Source of the DNA: Molossus alvarezi
Taxonomy: Eukaryota; Chordata; Mammalia; Chiroptera; Molossidae
Assembly (NCBI GenBank): GCA_037176705.1
Contig: JBAWUJ010000072.1
Location: forward strand, 1 to 64,000
Reading direction: 5' to 3'
Length of the DNA: 64,000 bases
The number at the start of each line of letters is the position of its first letter. Position 1 is the stretch's first letter. Of the stretch, positions 1-10,580 are shown one piece after another. Position numbers and translations under genes: made by a program. The notes below the pieces were generated by a model. That model was not told where the DNA came from, did not search any database, and was given only the letters and a program-made list of their open reading frames with translations.

Positions 1-1881
1 TGGAGAGATCCAGTCAGATCATGGAAAGAACAACTAGGACAGAGCACACTTATGTGTAGAATCCAAAGTTATCCCTTTTTGTGTTCTGTGTTGATCATGG
101 TTTCAAAGATTGGATCGTATTGCAGCCCATTTTTGCAGGCGATTCTTGGGAAAAGTTTGGTTTCTGCTGTGGCAGTTGGTTTCGCATGATTCTTACTCAG
201 AACAGTGAACCAACATATGGTGAAGACTGAATCAATGGAAAGATTGATACGTACTGGTGTTACACATGTGCATTCTTGAAGCAGTGAAACTGAACACACG
301 TAAAGTGATGTAGCTGAAACATTGGTTGTCTACATGCAAGGAGTAAATCCATGAATTGGAAGACACTGACAATACCATGCGTTTTTCACATTGAACATCT
401 CTGTGAATTAGAACAAGAGGAGTGTTCTAGAGATAATGCACTTGTACAGTGGTCCTGGGTATCCATTTCAATGACTTATACACTAATTATGACCGGGGCG
501 CAGGGCACATTTTCCATTGGAGTGTGAAACAGTGTTGTAAGTAAATGCAGGTGTCTGCCTTCTTTCCTATGTGACAAGAAAAGTCAACCTGTACTAGTTG
601 ATGAGGCAGCTATTCAACATACTATGTTTTAGCCTTGGATATGTGTTGTTTGCCTGGAAGTGTCTAAGAGTCATCTTGATATCCAATATATGCTGGGCTG
701 CAGAAATCAAACACATTGGTTAGGGCATCATTCAGGCCATGGAAATCTATAACCTATTCAGTTCTACATACATTCTTTCAAGTTGTTATCGAATGAATCA
801 GTGTCATTCTTGGATCCTGCATACATTTCACTGTTTAGACCGATTTAATCAAAGAACATAAGGAGTAGATACCTGTTGTCTCCTGAGAATTCAAAGTAAA
901 CACTGTCCATTATTGTGAAATGCTGGAATTGTACCTTGTTCATGAATGAAAACTCCTGAACCTATCTTTATAATTCCCTGAGAATATTCAGCCCATTTCT
1001 TGATAACTGACAAGTAATCAATCCTCTTATTCAAGCCATTATAACAAAAAAGTGATCAATTGAAAAGAGGGAGTGTCTGTCTTTGAACAATGGTCATGGA
1101 TTCACTTGTGTCTAGACTCTTTCCCCGAAGAACCTATGGGAATACACTGGCATAGTCAAAAGTGTTCATGACTGGTGTTCTGTCTGTGCAGAATATTATA
1201 AAAACATTCAGTTCAAGAGCAGAATGCAAACCTTAATACGGTTGCAGTGTCAAATTGACTGTTTAGTGGCTCTCTCTTCTAAGAACTGTGTTCCAATAGA
1301 CAACCTTCTTCAAATAATATCCAAATATTGAGTAAAATGTTCTAGGGCTATAGCCAGTTCACACGTCCTTGAAACACCACTTTTGTACTGTTTTTCAGAT
1401 TTCGTGTTCTTAGCACAGTTGTGGAAAGTATTGATTTAAGGTAATGTGGCAACCTATCTGTTGATAGGTCCTTAGACATACTTTCCCCTTTAGTTTGTTT
1501 GTAGGAGAGTGTATACAAAGCAAACCTATTCCAAATGAACTGTGTTAGAACTCTTCACTTCAGTTGCACAAAAGTCACTTCCATGAAGCCTAGAGCGTGA
1601 GGCTCCTCAAAGCATATGTTGTTTTGGTTAAGTGTTTAAGAAATGTCCATTTGTAAAGGTGGAATCACACTTAAACTTAGGAGTGTAAGTTTCTTTCTCT
1701 TGTTCCAGACAAAGAGACACTAGACTTGCTGGTGCAGTCTTGGATACACTGAATTCTGGGCGAAATTCTGTGAGAGCCTGGGGCCACATTCACTCAGTGG
1801 CATGTTTTTCCTTCGGAAGTTAAGTACCTTTGCAGGGAACGTGTGAACAATCATGTTCTAGTCAAACAACTGTTGGAATGA
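1..1881 (+). repeat. Satellite unit M0 (partial, H2-T2)
   Basis: The first 75 bases of the unit lie outside the window. It carries H2 head markers (ACATATGGTGAAG, ACACACGTAAAG) and private variants shared with M6: ACCATGCG, GGCATCATTC, TTATCGAATG and AATCAAAGAAC. M0 and M6 look nearly identical although six units apart. Confidence 0.95.
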
Positions 1882-3837
1882 TTGAATATTTCCATTTGGG
1901 TTAATGCACAGATCTTGAGTAACATGAACACTTTCATGTACACTCTCCTCGTTTTGTGGAGAGATCCAGTCAGATCATGGAAAGAACAACTAGGACAGAG
2001 CACACTTATGTGTAGAATCCAAAGTTATCCCTTTTTGTGTTCTGTGTTGATCATGGTTTCAAAGATTGGATCGTATTGCAGCCCATTTTTGCAGGCGATT
2101 CTTGGGAAAAGTTTGGTTTCTGCTGTGGCAGTTGGTTTCGCATGATTCTTACTCAGAACAGTGAACCAACAAATGGTCAAGACTGAATCAATGGAAGGAT
2201 TGATAACTACTGGTGTTACACATGTGCATTCTTGAAGCAGTGAAACTGAACAGATGTAAAGTGATGTAGTTCAAACATTGGTTGTCTACATGCAAGGAGT
2301 AAATCGATGAATTGGAAGACACTGACAATTCCATGGGTTTTTCACATTGAACATCTCTGTGAATTAGAACCAGAGGAGTTTTCTAGAGAAAATGCACTTG
2401 TACAGTGGACCTGGGTATCCATTTCAATGACTTAAACACTTATTATGCCCGGGGTGCAGGGCGTACTTTCCATTGGAGTGTGAAACAGTGTTGTAAGTAA
2501 ATGCAGGTGTCTGCCTTCTTTCCTATATGACAAGAAAAGTCAACCTGTACTAGTTGATGAGGCAGCTATTCAACATACTACGTTTTAGCCTTGGATATGT
2601 GTTGTTTGCCTGGAAGTGTCTAAGAGTCATCTTGATATCGAATATATGCTGGGCTGCAGAAATCAAACACATTAGTTAGGGCAACATTCAGGCCATGGAA
2701 ATCTATACCCTATTCAGTTCTACATACATTCTTTCAAGTTGTTACCGAATGAATCAGTGTCATTCTTGAATCCTGCATACATTGCACTGTTTAGACCGAT
2801 TTAATAAAAAAACATAAGGAGTAGATACCTGTTGTCTCCTGAGAATTCAAAGTAAACACTGTCCATTATTGTGAAATGCTGGAATTGTACCTTGTTCATG
2901 AAGGAAAACTCTTGAACCTATCTTTATAATTCCCTGAGAATATTCAGCCCATTTCTTGATAACTGACAGGTAATCAATCTTCTTATTCAAGCCATTATAA
3001 CAAAAGAGTGATCAATTGAAAAGAGGGAGTGTCTGTCTTTGAACAACGGTCATGGATTCACTTGTTTCAAGACTCTTTCCCCGAAGAACCTATGGGAATA
3101 CACTGGCATAGTCAAAAGTGTTCATGACTGGTGTTCTGTCTGTGCAGAATATTATAATAACATTCAGTTCAAGAGCAGAATGCAAACCTTAATACGGTTG
3201 CAGTGTCAAATTGACTGTTTAGTGGCTCTCTCTTCTAAGAACTGTGTTCCAATAGACAACCTTCTTCAAATAATATCCAAATATTGAGTAAAATGTTCTA
3301 GGGCTATAGCCAGTTCACACGTCCTTGAAACACCACTTTGGTACTCTTTTTCAGATTTCGTGTTCTTAGCACAGTTGTGGAAAGTATTGATTTAAGGTAA
3401 TGTGGCAACCTATCTGTTGATAGGTCCTTAGACATACTTTCCCCTTTAGTTTGTTTGTAGGAGAGTGTATACAAAGCAAACCTATTCCAAATGAACTGTG
3501 TTAGAACTCTTCACTTCAGTTGCACAAAAGTCACTTCCATGAAGCCTAGAGCGTGAGGCTCCTCAAAGCATATGTTGTTTTGGTTAAGTGTTTAAGAAAT
3601 GTCCATTTGTAAAGGTGGAATCACACTTAAACTTAGGAGTGTAAGTTTCTTTCTCTTGTTCCAGACAAAGAGACACTAGACTTGCTGGTGCAGTCTTGGA
3701 TACACTGAATTCTGGGCGAAATTCTGTGAGAGCCTGGGGCCACATTCACTCAGTGGCATGTTTTTCTTTGGGAAGTTAAGTACCTTTGCAGGGAACGTGT
3801 GAACAATCATGTTCTAGTCAAACAACTGTTGGAATGA
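1882..3837 (+). repeat. Satellite unit M1 (1,956 bp, H1-T1), used here as reference unit
   Basis: Complete unit. Head markers are H1 (ACAAATGGTCAAG near 2168). Tail markers are T1: CATTAGTTAGG near 2671, TTGCAC near 2783, an AATAAA hexamer at 2803-2808, and CAACGG near 3045. It also holds hairpins at 1922-1939, 3408-3425 and 3629-3648 and the palindrome GGCTATAGCC at 3302-3311. Confidence 0.96.
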
Positions 3838-4146
3838 TTGAATATTTCCATTTGGGTTAATGCACAGATCTTGAGTAACATGAACACTTTCATGTACACT
3901 CTCCTCGTTTTGTGGAGAGATCCAGTCAGATCATGGAAAGAACAACTAGGACAGAGCACACTTATGTGTAGAATCCAAAGTTATCCCTTTTTGTGTTCTG
4001 TGTTGATCATGGTTTCAAAGATTGGATCGTATTGCAGCCCATTTTTGCAGGCGATTCTTGGGAAAAGTTTGGTTTCTGCTGTGGCAGTTGGTTTCGCATG
4101 ATTCTTACTCAGAACAGTGAACCAACAAATGGTCAAGACTGAATCA
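3838..4146 (+). repeat. Satellite unit M2, head part (left of L1-A)
   Basis: First 309 bases of an H1 unit. The unit is split by L1-A after GACTGAATCA. Together with 10622-12268 it makes 1,956 bp, so the insertion removed no satellite sequence. Confidence 0.96.
4135..4146 (+). repeat. Left target-site duplication of L1-A
   Basis: GACTGAATCA (4137-4146) is repeated exactly at 10612-10621 after the poly-A tail. Two further A residues (4135-4136) may belong to the duplication but cannot be told from the tail. The implied first nick on the bottom strand is TCTT/G, a loose version of the usual L1 TTTT/A site. Confidence 0.93.
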
Positions 4147-4148
4147 GG

Positions 4149-5308
4149 TTGCCCCTGAAGCCGCACAGACTCGCAGTCCCCAGGCAACTCGGTGGGACCG
4201 GGGAACGCGGTGGAAAGTTAATTCTACCGCCTCCCTCCCCGCCTTGCACGGCCTGGAAACCCTGTTGCCCCTGAAGCCGCACAGACTCGCAGTCCCCAGG
4301 CAACTCGGTGGGACCGGGGAACGGGGTGGAAAGTTAATTCTACCGCCTCCCTCCCCGCTGTGCACGGCCTGGAAACCCTGTTGCCCCTGAAGCCGCACAG
4401 ACTCGCAGTCCCCAGGCAACTCAGTGGGACCGGGGAACGGGGTGGAAAGTTAATTCTACCGCCTCCCTCCCCGCCTTGCACGGCCTGGAAACCCTGTTGC
4501 CCCTGAAGCCGCACAGACTCGCAGTCCCCAGGCAACTCGGTGGGACCGGGGAACGGGGTGGAAAGTTAATTCTACCGCCTCCCTCCCCGCCTTGCACGGC
4601 CTGGAAACCCTGTTGCCCCTGAAGCCGCACAGACTCGCAGTCCCCAGGCAACTCGGTGGGACCGGGGAACGCGGTGGAAAGTTAATTCTACCGCCTCTCT
4701 CCCCGCCTTGCACGGCCTGGAAACCCTGTTGCCCCTGAAGCCGCACAGACTCGCAGTCCCCAGGCAACTCGGTGGGACCGGGGAACGCGGTGGAAAGCTA
4801 ATTCTACCGCCTCCCTCCCCGCCTTGCACGGCCTGGAAACCCTGTTGCCCCTGAAGCCGCACAGACTCGCAGTCCCCAGGCAACTCGGTGGGACCGGGGA
4901 ACGGGGTGGAAAGTTAATTCTACCGCCTCCCTCCCCGCCTTGCACGGCCTGGAAACCCTGTTGCCCCTGAAGCCGCACAGACTCGCAGTCCCCAGGCAAC
5001 TCGGTGGGACCGGGGAACGCGGTGGAAAGTTAATTCTACCGCCTCTCTCCCCGCCTTGCACGGCCTGGAAACCCTGTTGCCCCTGAAGCCGCACAGACTC
5101 GCAGTCCCCAGGCAACTCGGTGGGACCGGGGAACGCGGTGGAAAGCTAATTCTACCGCCTCCCTCCCCGCCTTGCACGGCCTGGAAACCCTGTTGCCCCT
5201 GAAGCCGCACAGACTCGCAGACCCCAGGCAACTGGGTGGGACAGGGGAACGCGGTGGAAAGTGAACTCTACTGTCTCCCTTCCCGCCTGCAGGGCCCTGG
5301 AAACTCTG
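4149..5308 (+). repeat. Ten 116-bp tandem units in the L1-A 5'UTR
   Basis: Units begin with TTGCCCCTGAAG at 4149, 4265, 4381, 4497, 4613, 4729, 4845, 4961, 5077 and 5193, exactly 116 bp apart. The element itself starts GG just before unit 1. Nine units differ by only a few bases; unit 10 is clearly diverged. Units 4-6 (4497-4844) and 7-9 (4845-5192) repeat the same three-unit variant pattern (GGGG/CTCCC, GCGG/CTCTC, AAGCTAATTC) and look identical, so a 348-bp trimer has duplicated. Confidence 0.96.
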
Positions 5309-5506
5309 TAGCGGGCTAAACTCTCCTCTGAAGCTGCACAGACTCCTGGCCCCCAGGGAACTGGGCAGGACCAGGGAACTCAGCTGGAAATTATTCCCAC
5401 CGCCTCCCTTGCCACCCTGCATGGGTCCTCCTAACGCTATAGCCTGCTAAACTCCCCGCTGGAGCCACACAGACTCCCTGAGAACAGGGGACTTGGCGGG
5501 ATTAAA
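5309..5506 (+). repeat. Two degenerate 5'UTR tandem units of L1-A
   Basis: Diverged copies of the 116-bp unit, recognised by CTGAAGCTGCACAGACTCC near 5328 and GGAGCCACACAGACTCC near 5461. Both have a short insertion ending in GCTAAACTC relative to the regular unit. They separate the homogeneous tandem units from the unique leader next to ORF1, as expected if unit expansion happens at the 5' end. Confidence 0.75.
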
Positions 5507-5616
5507 GTGGGTCCTCCCCGGTGCATCCAAACCCAGGAGAGGGAGCCACAAACAGCAAAACACCAACACCCACTGGGAAAACTTGGCAGACTCCAAAGCC
5601 CACTGTGATAACGAAA

Positions 5617-6519
5617 ATGGTGAGAAACAGAAACAAAAGCCAAATGAAAGATCAAGAGACCTCTACAGAAGATGAAATAAATGAGGTGCAGTTAAGCAAG
5701 TTAACAGAACTAGAATTTAGAGCCATGATGTTGCGGAAGCTCAACAGCATGTGTAAGGACATGAGCAACATGAGTAAAGACATAGAAATGTTGAAAATAA
5801 ACCATCTGGAAATGAAAAACCAACAGGAAGAAATGAAGAATGACATATCGGAAATGAAAAACACACTGGAAGGTCTAAAAAGCAGAGTAGGGGAAGCTGA
5901 GGACCGGATCAGTGAATTAGAAGACAGGCTAGAAGAAATCAACCAATCAGAAAACCAAAAGGAAAAAAAGATTAAAAAACAAGAAGAGAGCTTAAGAGAA
6001 TTGTGGGACAACTGGAAACGTAATAATATTCGTATCATAGGAGTCCCTGAGGAAGAAGAAAGTAAGCGAGGGCTAGAGAATATATTCAAAGAAATAGTGA
6101 CAGAAAACTTCCCTAATTTGGTGAAGGAAGAAGGCATTCAAGTTCAAGAAGCTCAGAGAGCCCCAAGTAAGAAGAACCCAAACAGGCCCACACCAAGACA
6201 CATAGTAATCAAACTGCCAAAAATTCAAGACAAAGAGAGAATCCTAAAAGCAGCAAGAGATAAGCAACAGGTTACCTACAAAGGAACCCCCATAAGGCTC
6301 TCAGCTGACTTCTCACAAGAAACATTACAGGCTCGAAGGGAATGGCATGAAGTAATCAAGGTCATGAAAAACAAGGATATGAATCCAAGACTACTCTACC
6401 CAGCAAGGCTATCGTTCAAAATAGAAGGCCAAATAAAGAGCTTCCCAGACAAAATAAGGCTAAGGGAGTACATTAGCACCAAACCAGCACTGCAAGAAAT
6501 GTTAAAAGGACTGCTGTAA
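5617..6519 (+). CDS. ORF1: L1-A ORF1p, RNA-binding chaperone (300 aa, intact)
   Basis: L1 ORF1p trimerises through a coiled coil and coats L1 RNA in cytoplasmic ribonucleoprotein particles. Predicted here: a basic N-terminus, a heptad-rich coiled coil at about residues 25-130, an RRM-like domain at about 136-225 (starting near NNIRIIGVPEEEE) and a C-terminal nucleic-acid-binding domain at about 226-300 (ADFSQETLQARREW). I chose the ATG at 5617; the frame is open upstream to a GTG at 5521, but the homologous L1-B reading frame also has its first ATG at this point. ORF1p in L1-B is 293 aa; the difference is seven residues (45-51) inside the coiled coil, exactly one heptad. The stop is followed by a 45-bp spacer and ORF2, the same spacing as in L1-B. 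Confidence 0.96.
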   Translation: MVRNRNKSQMKDQETSTEDEINEVQLSKLTELEFRAMMLRKLNSMCKDMSNMSKDIEMLKINHLEMKNQQEEMKNDISEMKNTLEGLKSRVGEAEDRISELEDRLEEINQSENQKEKKIKKQEESLRELWDNWKRNNIRIIGVPEEEESKRGLENIFKEIVTENFPNLVKEEGIQVQEAQRAPSKKNPNRPTPRHIVIKLPKIQDKERILKAARDKQQVTYKGTPIRLSADFSQETLQARREWHEVIKVMKNKDMNPRLLYPARLSFKIEGQIKSFPDKIRLREYISTKPALQEMLKGLL

Positions 6520-6564
6520 TTACCAGGAGAAATGGGAAGAAAAACAGAACCACACTAAACAAAA

Positions 6565-9500
6565 ATGGCAATAAATAAGTACATATCAATAACCACCTTA
6601 AATGTAAATGGACTGAATGCTCCCATAAAAAGACACAGAGTAGCTGACTGGATAAGAAAGCAAGACTCATCTATATGCTGTTTACAAGAAACCCACCTCA
6701 CAACAAAAGACTCACATAGATTGAAAGTGAAGGGATGGAAAAAAATCTTTCAAGCAAATGGAAAAGAAAAAAAAGCTGGGGTAGCAATACTGATATCTGA
6801 TAAAATAGACTTCAGATTGAAGGCCATAACTAGAGACAAAGAAGCCCACTACATAATATTGAAAGGATCTATCCAACAGGAAGATATAACCTTGATAAAC
6901 ATATATGCACCCAATATAGGAGCACCAAAATATATTAAAAATCTTCTGGAGGACTTCCAAGGAGAAATCGATAGTAATACAATCATAACAGGGGACTTCA
7001 ACACCCCGCTCACATCACTGGATAGATCCTCTAGACAAAAAATTAGCAAGGAAACAGAGACTCTAAATGAAGCACTAGACCAAATGGATTTAATAGATAT
7101 CTACAGAGAACTACACCCCAAAACTACAGAATTCACATTCTTCTCAAGTGCACATGGGACATTCTCAAAGATAGACCACATGTTAGGGCACAAACTAAGT
7201 CTCTACAAGTTCAAAAAGATTGAAATTATAACAAGCATCTTCTCAGACCACAATGGTATGAAACTAGAAATCAATTGCAAGAAGAACATGCAAAGACATT
7301 TTAACACATGGAAGCTAAATAGAATGTTATTAAACAATGAATGGGTCACCGAGGAAATCAAGGAAGAAATCAAAAACTTCCTGGAAACCAATGAAAATGA
7401 GGACACAACAATACAAAATCTATGGGATGCAGCAAAAGCAGTTCTGAGAGGGAAGTTTATAGCACTACAGGCCTACCTCAAAAAAGAAGAAAAATCTCTA
7501 ATAGACTACCTAACCTCACAACTTAAAGAACTAGAGAGTAAACAAAAAGAAAACCCCAGAGCAAGTAGAAGAAAAGAAATAGTAAGGATCAGAGCAGAAA
7601 TAAATGACATAGAGACCAAAAAAACAATCCAGAGGATCAATAAAACAAAGAGCTGGTTTTTCGAAAAGATAAACAAGATTGATGGACCCTTAGCTAGACT
7701 CACCAAGAAACAAAGAGAGAGAACCCAAATACATAAAATCAGAAATGAAACAGGAGAGATAACAACTGACCCTACAGAAATACAAAACATCGTTAACAAC
7801 TACTATGAAAAATTATACGGCAACAAATTCGAAAATCTAGGCGAAATGGACAAATTTCTAGAAACACATAGTCTCCCAAAATTGGATCAGATAGAGATTG
7901 AAAACTTGAACAGACCAATAACAACAGAAGAAATTGAAGATGTAATCAAGACTCTTCCAGCAAACAAAAGCCCAGGCCCGGATGGCTTCACAGGGGAGTT
8001 TTACCGAACATTCAAAGAAGAACTAATACCCATTCTCCTCAAACTATTTCAAAAAATTCAAGAAGAAGGAAGACTTCCAAACTCGTTTTATGAAGCCAGC
8101 ATAACTCTAATTCCAAAACCAGAAAAAGACACAACAAAGAAAGAAAACTACAGGCCAATATCCCTGATGAACATAGATGCCAAAATCCTGAACAAAATAC
8201 TAGCAAATCGAATCCAGCAATACACCAGAAAAATTATCCACCATGACCAGGTGGGATTCATCCCAGGGATGCAAGGCTGGTACAATATTCGCAAATCCAT
8301 AAATGTGATACACCACATAAATAAATTGAAGAATAAAAACCACATGATCATATCAATAGATGCCGAAAAAGCCTTTGACAAAATCCAGCATCCATTTCTG
8401 ATAAAAACGCTCAGCAGTGTGGGAATAGAGGGATCATATCTCGACATAATAAAGGCCATATATGAAAGACCTACAGCCAACATCATACTCAATGGGCAAA
8501 AACTAAAAGCATTTCCCTTAAGAACAGGAACAAGGCAAGGATGCCCACTTTCGCCACTCCTATCTAACATAGTGCTGGAAGTCTTAGCCACAGCAATCAG
8601 ACAGGAAGAAAAAATAAAAGGGATCCAAATTGGAAAGGAGGAAGTGAAATTGTCATTATTTGCAGATGACATGATACTGTACATAGAAAATCCCAAAGAC
8701 TCCACCAAAAGCTTACTAGACTTAATAAATGAATTTGGCAAAGTAGCAGGATACAAAATTAACGTCAAGAAATCGATGGCATTCTTATACACCAATGATG
8801 AACTCACAGAAAGAGAAACTAAGCAAACAATCCCATTTACCATTGCGGCAAAAAAATTAAGATACCTAGGAATAAACTTAACCAAAGAGATAAAGGACCT
8901 ATTCGCAGAAAACTACAGGTCTTTGAAAAAAGAAATAGAGCAAGATGTAAAAAAGTGGAAGAACATACCCTGTTCATGGATTGGGAGAATTAACATCATT
9001 AAAATGTCCATATTACCCAAAGCAATCTATAGATTCAACGCAATCCCCATCAAAATACCAACGGCATACTTCAAAGAATTAGAACAATTACTTCAAAAGT
9101 TCATATGGAACCAAAAAAGGCCTCGAATAGCCACAGCAATCTTGAAAAGGAAGAACAAAGTTGGAGGGATCACAATACCAGATTTCAGGTTATACTACAA
9201 AGCCACCATAATCAAAACAGCCTGGTACTGGCACAAGAACAGGTATATAGACCAGTGGAACAGAATAGAGAACCCAGAAATGGACCCTAGGCAATATGCT
9301 CAATTAATATTTGACAAAGGTGGCAAGAGCATTCAGTGGAGTAAGGACAGCCTCTTTAATAAATGGTGCTGGGAAAATTGGACAGCTACTTGCCGAAAAA
9401 TGAAACTAGATCATCAACTTACACCCTACACCAAAATAAACTCAAAATGGATAAAAGACTTAAATGTAACTCATGAATCCATAAAAATCCTAGAGGAGAC

Positions 9501-10389
9501 TGTGGGCAACAAAATATCAGACATCATACGCAGCAGAATTTTTACTGACACATCACCTAAGGCAATAGAAACAAAGGAGAAAATGAACACATGGGACTAC
9601 ATCAAACTCAAAAGCTTCTGCACAGCGAAAGATACAATCATCAAAACGGAAAGGCTACCCACTGTATGGGAGAGCATAATTGCCAATGATATATCAGATA
9701 AGGGGTTAATTTCCAATACATATAGAGAGCTCATACAACTCCACAAAAGGAAGACAAAGAATCCAATTAAAAAATGGGCAGAGGAACTAAGTAGACACCT
9801 CTCCAAACAGGACATACAAATGGCTAAGAGACATATGAAGAAATGTTCATCATCACTAATCATCAGAGAGATGCAAATCAAAACAACAATGAGGTATCAC
9901 CTCACACCTGTCAGAATGGCCGCCATCAACAAATCATCAAACAACAAGTGTTGGCGAGGGTGTGGAGAAAAGGGGACTCTAGCACACTGTTGGTGGGAAT
10001 GCAGACTGGTGCAGCCACTATGGAAAACAATATGGTGTCACCTCAAAAAATTAAAAATTGAACTCCCATTTGACCCAGTGATCCCACTTCTAGGAATATA
10101 CCCTAAGAAGCCTGAAACACCAATCAGAAAGAATATATGTACCCCCATCTTTGTAGCAGCACTATTTACAATCGCTAAGATCTGGAAACAGCCCAAGTGC
10201 CCATCAGTAGACGAATGGATTAAAAAGCTGTGGTACATATACACAATGGAGTACTACGCAGCGGTAAGAAAGAAAGATCTCTTATCCTTTGAGACTACAT
10301 GGAGGGACCTGGAAAGTATCATCCTAAGTGAAACAAGCCAAGCAGTGAAAGACAAATTTCATATGATCTCACTGATTTCTGGAATATAA
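6565..10389 (+). CDS. ORF2: L1-A ORF2p, endonuclease-reverse transcriptase (1,274 aa, intact)
   Basis: Enzyme of target-primed reverse transcription: it nicks genomic DNA and copies L1 RNA from the nick. An APE-like endonuclease occupies about residues 1-238, with active-site residues N13, E42, D144, N146, D204, D228 and H229 in conserved contexts (LNVNGLN, QETHL, GDFN, KIDH, SDHN). The reverse transcriptase follows, with [16 protein letters not shown] and the catalytic FADD at 699-702. A C-terminal CX3CX7HX4C cysteine motif starts at residue 1129. Length is within one residue of the usual mammalian ORF2p. The ATG at 6565 lies 45 bp after the ORF1 stop; L1 ORF2 is normally translated by an unconventional reinitiation at low level. 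No stop, frameshift or missing key residue was seen. Confidence 0.97.
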   Translation: MAINKYISITTLNVNGLNAPIKRHRVADWIRKQDSSICCLQETHLTTKDSHRLKVKGWKKIFQANGKEKKAGVAILISDKIDFRLKAITRDKEAHYIILKGSIQQEDITLINIYAPNIGAPKYIKNLLEDFQGEIDSNTIITGDFNTPLTSLDRSSRQKISKETETLNEALDQMDLIDIYRELHPKTTEFTFFSSAHGTFSKIDHMLGHKLSLYKFKKIEIITSIFSDHNGMKLEINCKKNMQRHFNTWKLNRMLLNNEWVTEEIKEEIKNFLETNENEDTTIQNLWDAAKAVLRGKFIALQAYLKKEEKSLIDYLTSQLKELESKQKENPRASRRKEIVRIRAEINDIETKKTIQRINKTKSWFFEKINKIDGPLARLTKKQRERTQIHKIRNETGEITTDPTEIQNIVNNYYEKLYGNKFENLGEMDKFLETHSLPKLDQIEIENLNRPITTEEIEDVIKTLPANKSPGPDGFTGEFYRTFKEELIPILLKLFQKIQEEGRLPNSFYEASITLIPKPEKDTTKKENYRPISLMNIDAKILNKILANRIQQYTRKIIHHDQVGFIPGMQGWYNIRKSINVIHHINKLKNKNHMIISIDAEKAFDKIQHPFLIKTLSSVGIEGSYLDIIKAIYERPTANIILNGQKLKAFPLRTGTRQGCPLSPLLSNIVLEVLATAIRQEEKIKGIQIGKEEVKLSLFADDMILYIENPKDSTKSLLDLINEFGKVAGYKINVKKSMAFLYTNDELTERETKQTIPFTIAAKKLRYLGINLTKEIKDLFAENYRSLKKEIEQDVKKWKNIPCSWIGRINIIKMSILPKAIYRFNAIPIKIPTAYFKELEQLLQKFIWNQKRPRIATAILKRKNKVGGITIPDFRLYYKATIIKTAWYWHKNRYIDQWNRIENPEMDPRQYAQLIFDKGGKSIQWSKDSLFNKWCWENWTATCRKMKLDHQLTPYTKINSKWIKDLNVTHESIKILEETVGNKISDIIRSRIFTDTSPKAIETKEKMNTWDYIKLKSFCTAKDTIIKTERLPTVWESIIANDISDKGLISNTYRELIQLHKRKTKNPIKKWAEELSRHLSKQDIQMAKRHMKKCSSSLIIREMQIKTTMRYHLTPVRMAAINKSSNNKCWRGCGEKGTLAHCWWECRLVQPLWKTIWCHLKKLKIELPFDPVIPLLGIYPKKPETPIRKNICTPIFVAALFTIAKIWKQPKCPSVDEWIKKLWYIYTMEYYAAVRKKDLLSFETTWRDLESIILSETSQAVKDKFHMISLISGI

Positions 10390-10578
10390 TGAACATAACA
10401 GTTTGAGGACAATCCCCTAAGGAGTGGGGAGCTGAGAGAGGGATGAACATCAGAACTTAAATGCATGGAGGCATGAACAGTGGACATGGACAACAATCAG
10501 GGGAAGGGGCAGGGAGGGAAGGGGGAGGGGGGAATCAGTGGGGGGAAAAGGAGAATCATTTGTAACAAAAATTAATCA

Positions 10579-10580
<2 letters not shown>
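10390..10580 (+). other. L1-A 3'UTR with G-rich tract
   Basis: Short 3'UTR with a polypurine stretch, a hallmark of mammalian L1. The segment 10512-10532 contains four or more runs of at least three G with loops of one or two bases, matching the simple G-quadruplex pattern. A second G-run follows near 10541-10546. Confidence 0.85.

Larger units (their letters stand above)
1..4146 (+). repeat. Satellite array block 1 (units M0-M2 head), ~1,955-bp period
   Basis: Tandem repeat seen directly: the same roughly 1,955-bp text recurs with an anchor at 1882 and 3838 (1,956 apart), and position 1 corresponds to position 1957. The array is AT-rich, all units run in one direction, and no unit holds a recognisable gene. 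The block is cut at 4146 by insertion of L1-A. I do not recognise the satellite family. Confidence 0.97.
4147..5616 (+). promoter_or_regulatory. L1-A 5'UTR (probable internal promoter)
   Basis: GC-rich untranslated leader of 1,470 bp before the ORF1 ATG. It consists of ten 116-bp units, two degenerate relatives and about 110 bp of unique sequence next to ORF1. L1 5'UTRs act as internal RNA polymerase II promoters, and in mouse L1 the tandem monomers are the promoter units; that role is inferred here. Each of the nine regular units holds CCCCGCC or a close variant, a GC-box-like element on the opposite strand, plus GTTGCC and GGCAAC as a spaced inverted pair. No transcription start can be fixed. 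Confidence 0.8.

Noticed and set aside
2096..2150. CENP-B-box-like motif TTTCGCATGATTC in each unit
   Set aside because: It fits TTCGNNNNANN but lacks the required CGGG core that follows (only the C is present). Other TTCG sites in the unit fit no better.
4149..5308. CRISPR-like array of regularly spaced repeats
   Set aside because: The 116-bp units are contiguous and nearly identical throughout, with no unique spacers, and lie in an L1 5'UTR in a mammalian genome.
4144..5422. Overlapping minus-strand frames of about 103 codons rich in Gly, Arg and Pro
   Set aside because: They arise because the 116-bp 5'UTR unit lacks stops on that strand and is not a multiple of three, so the same frame recurs every unit. 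No domain is visible.
5652..9881. Antisense frames up to 245 codons opposite L1 ORF1 and ORF2
   Set aside because: They are shadows of the A-rich coding strand (Phe/Ser/Leu-rich products). They show no conserved protein features and have no independent support.
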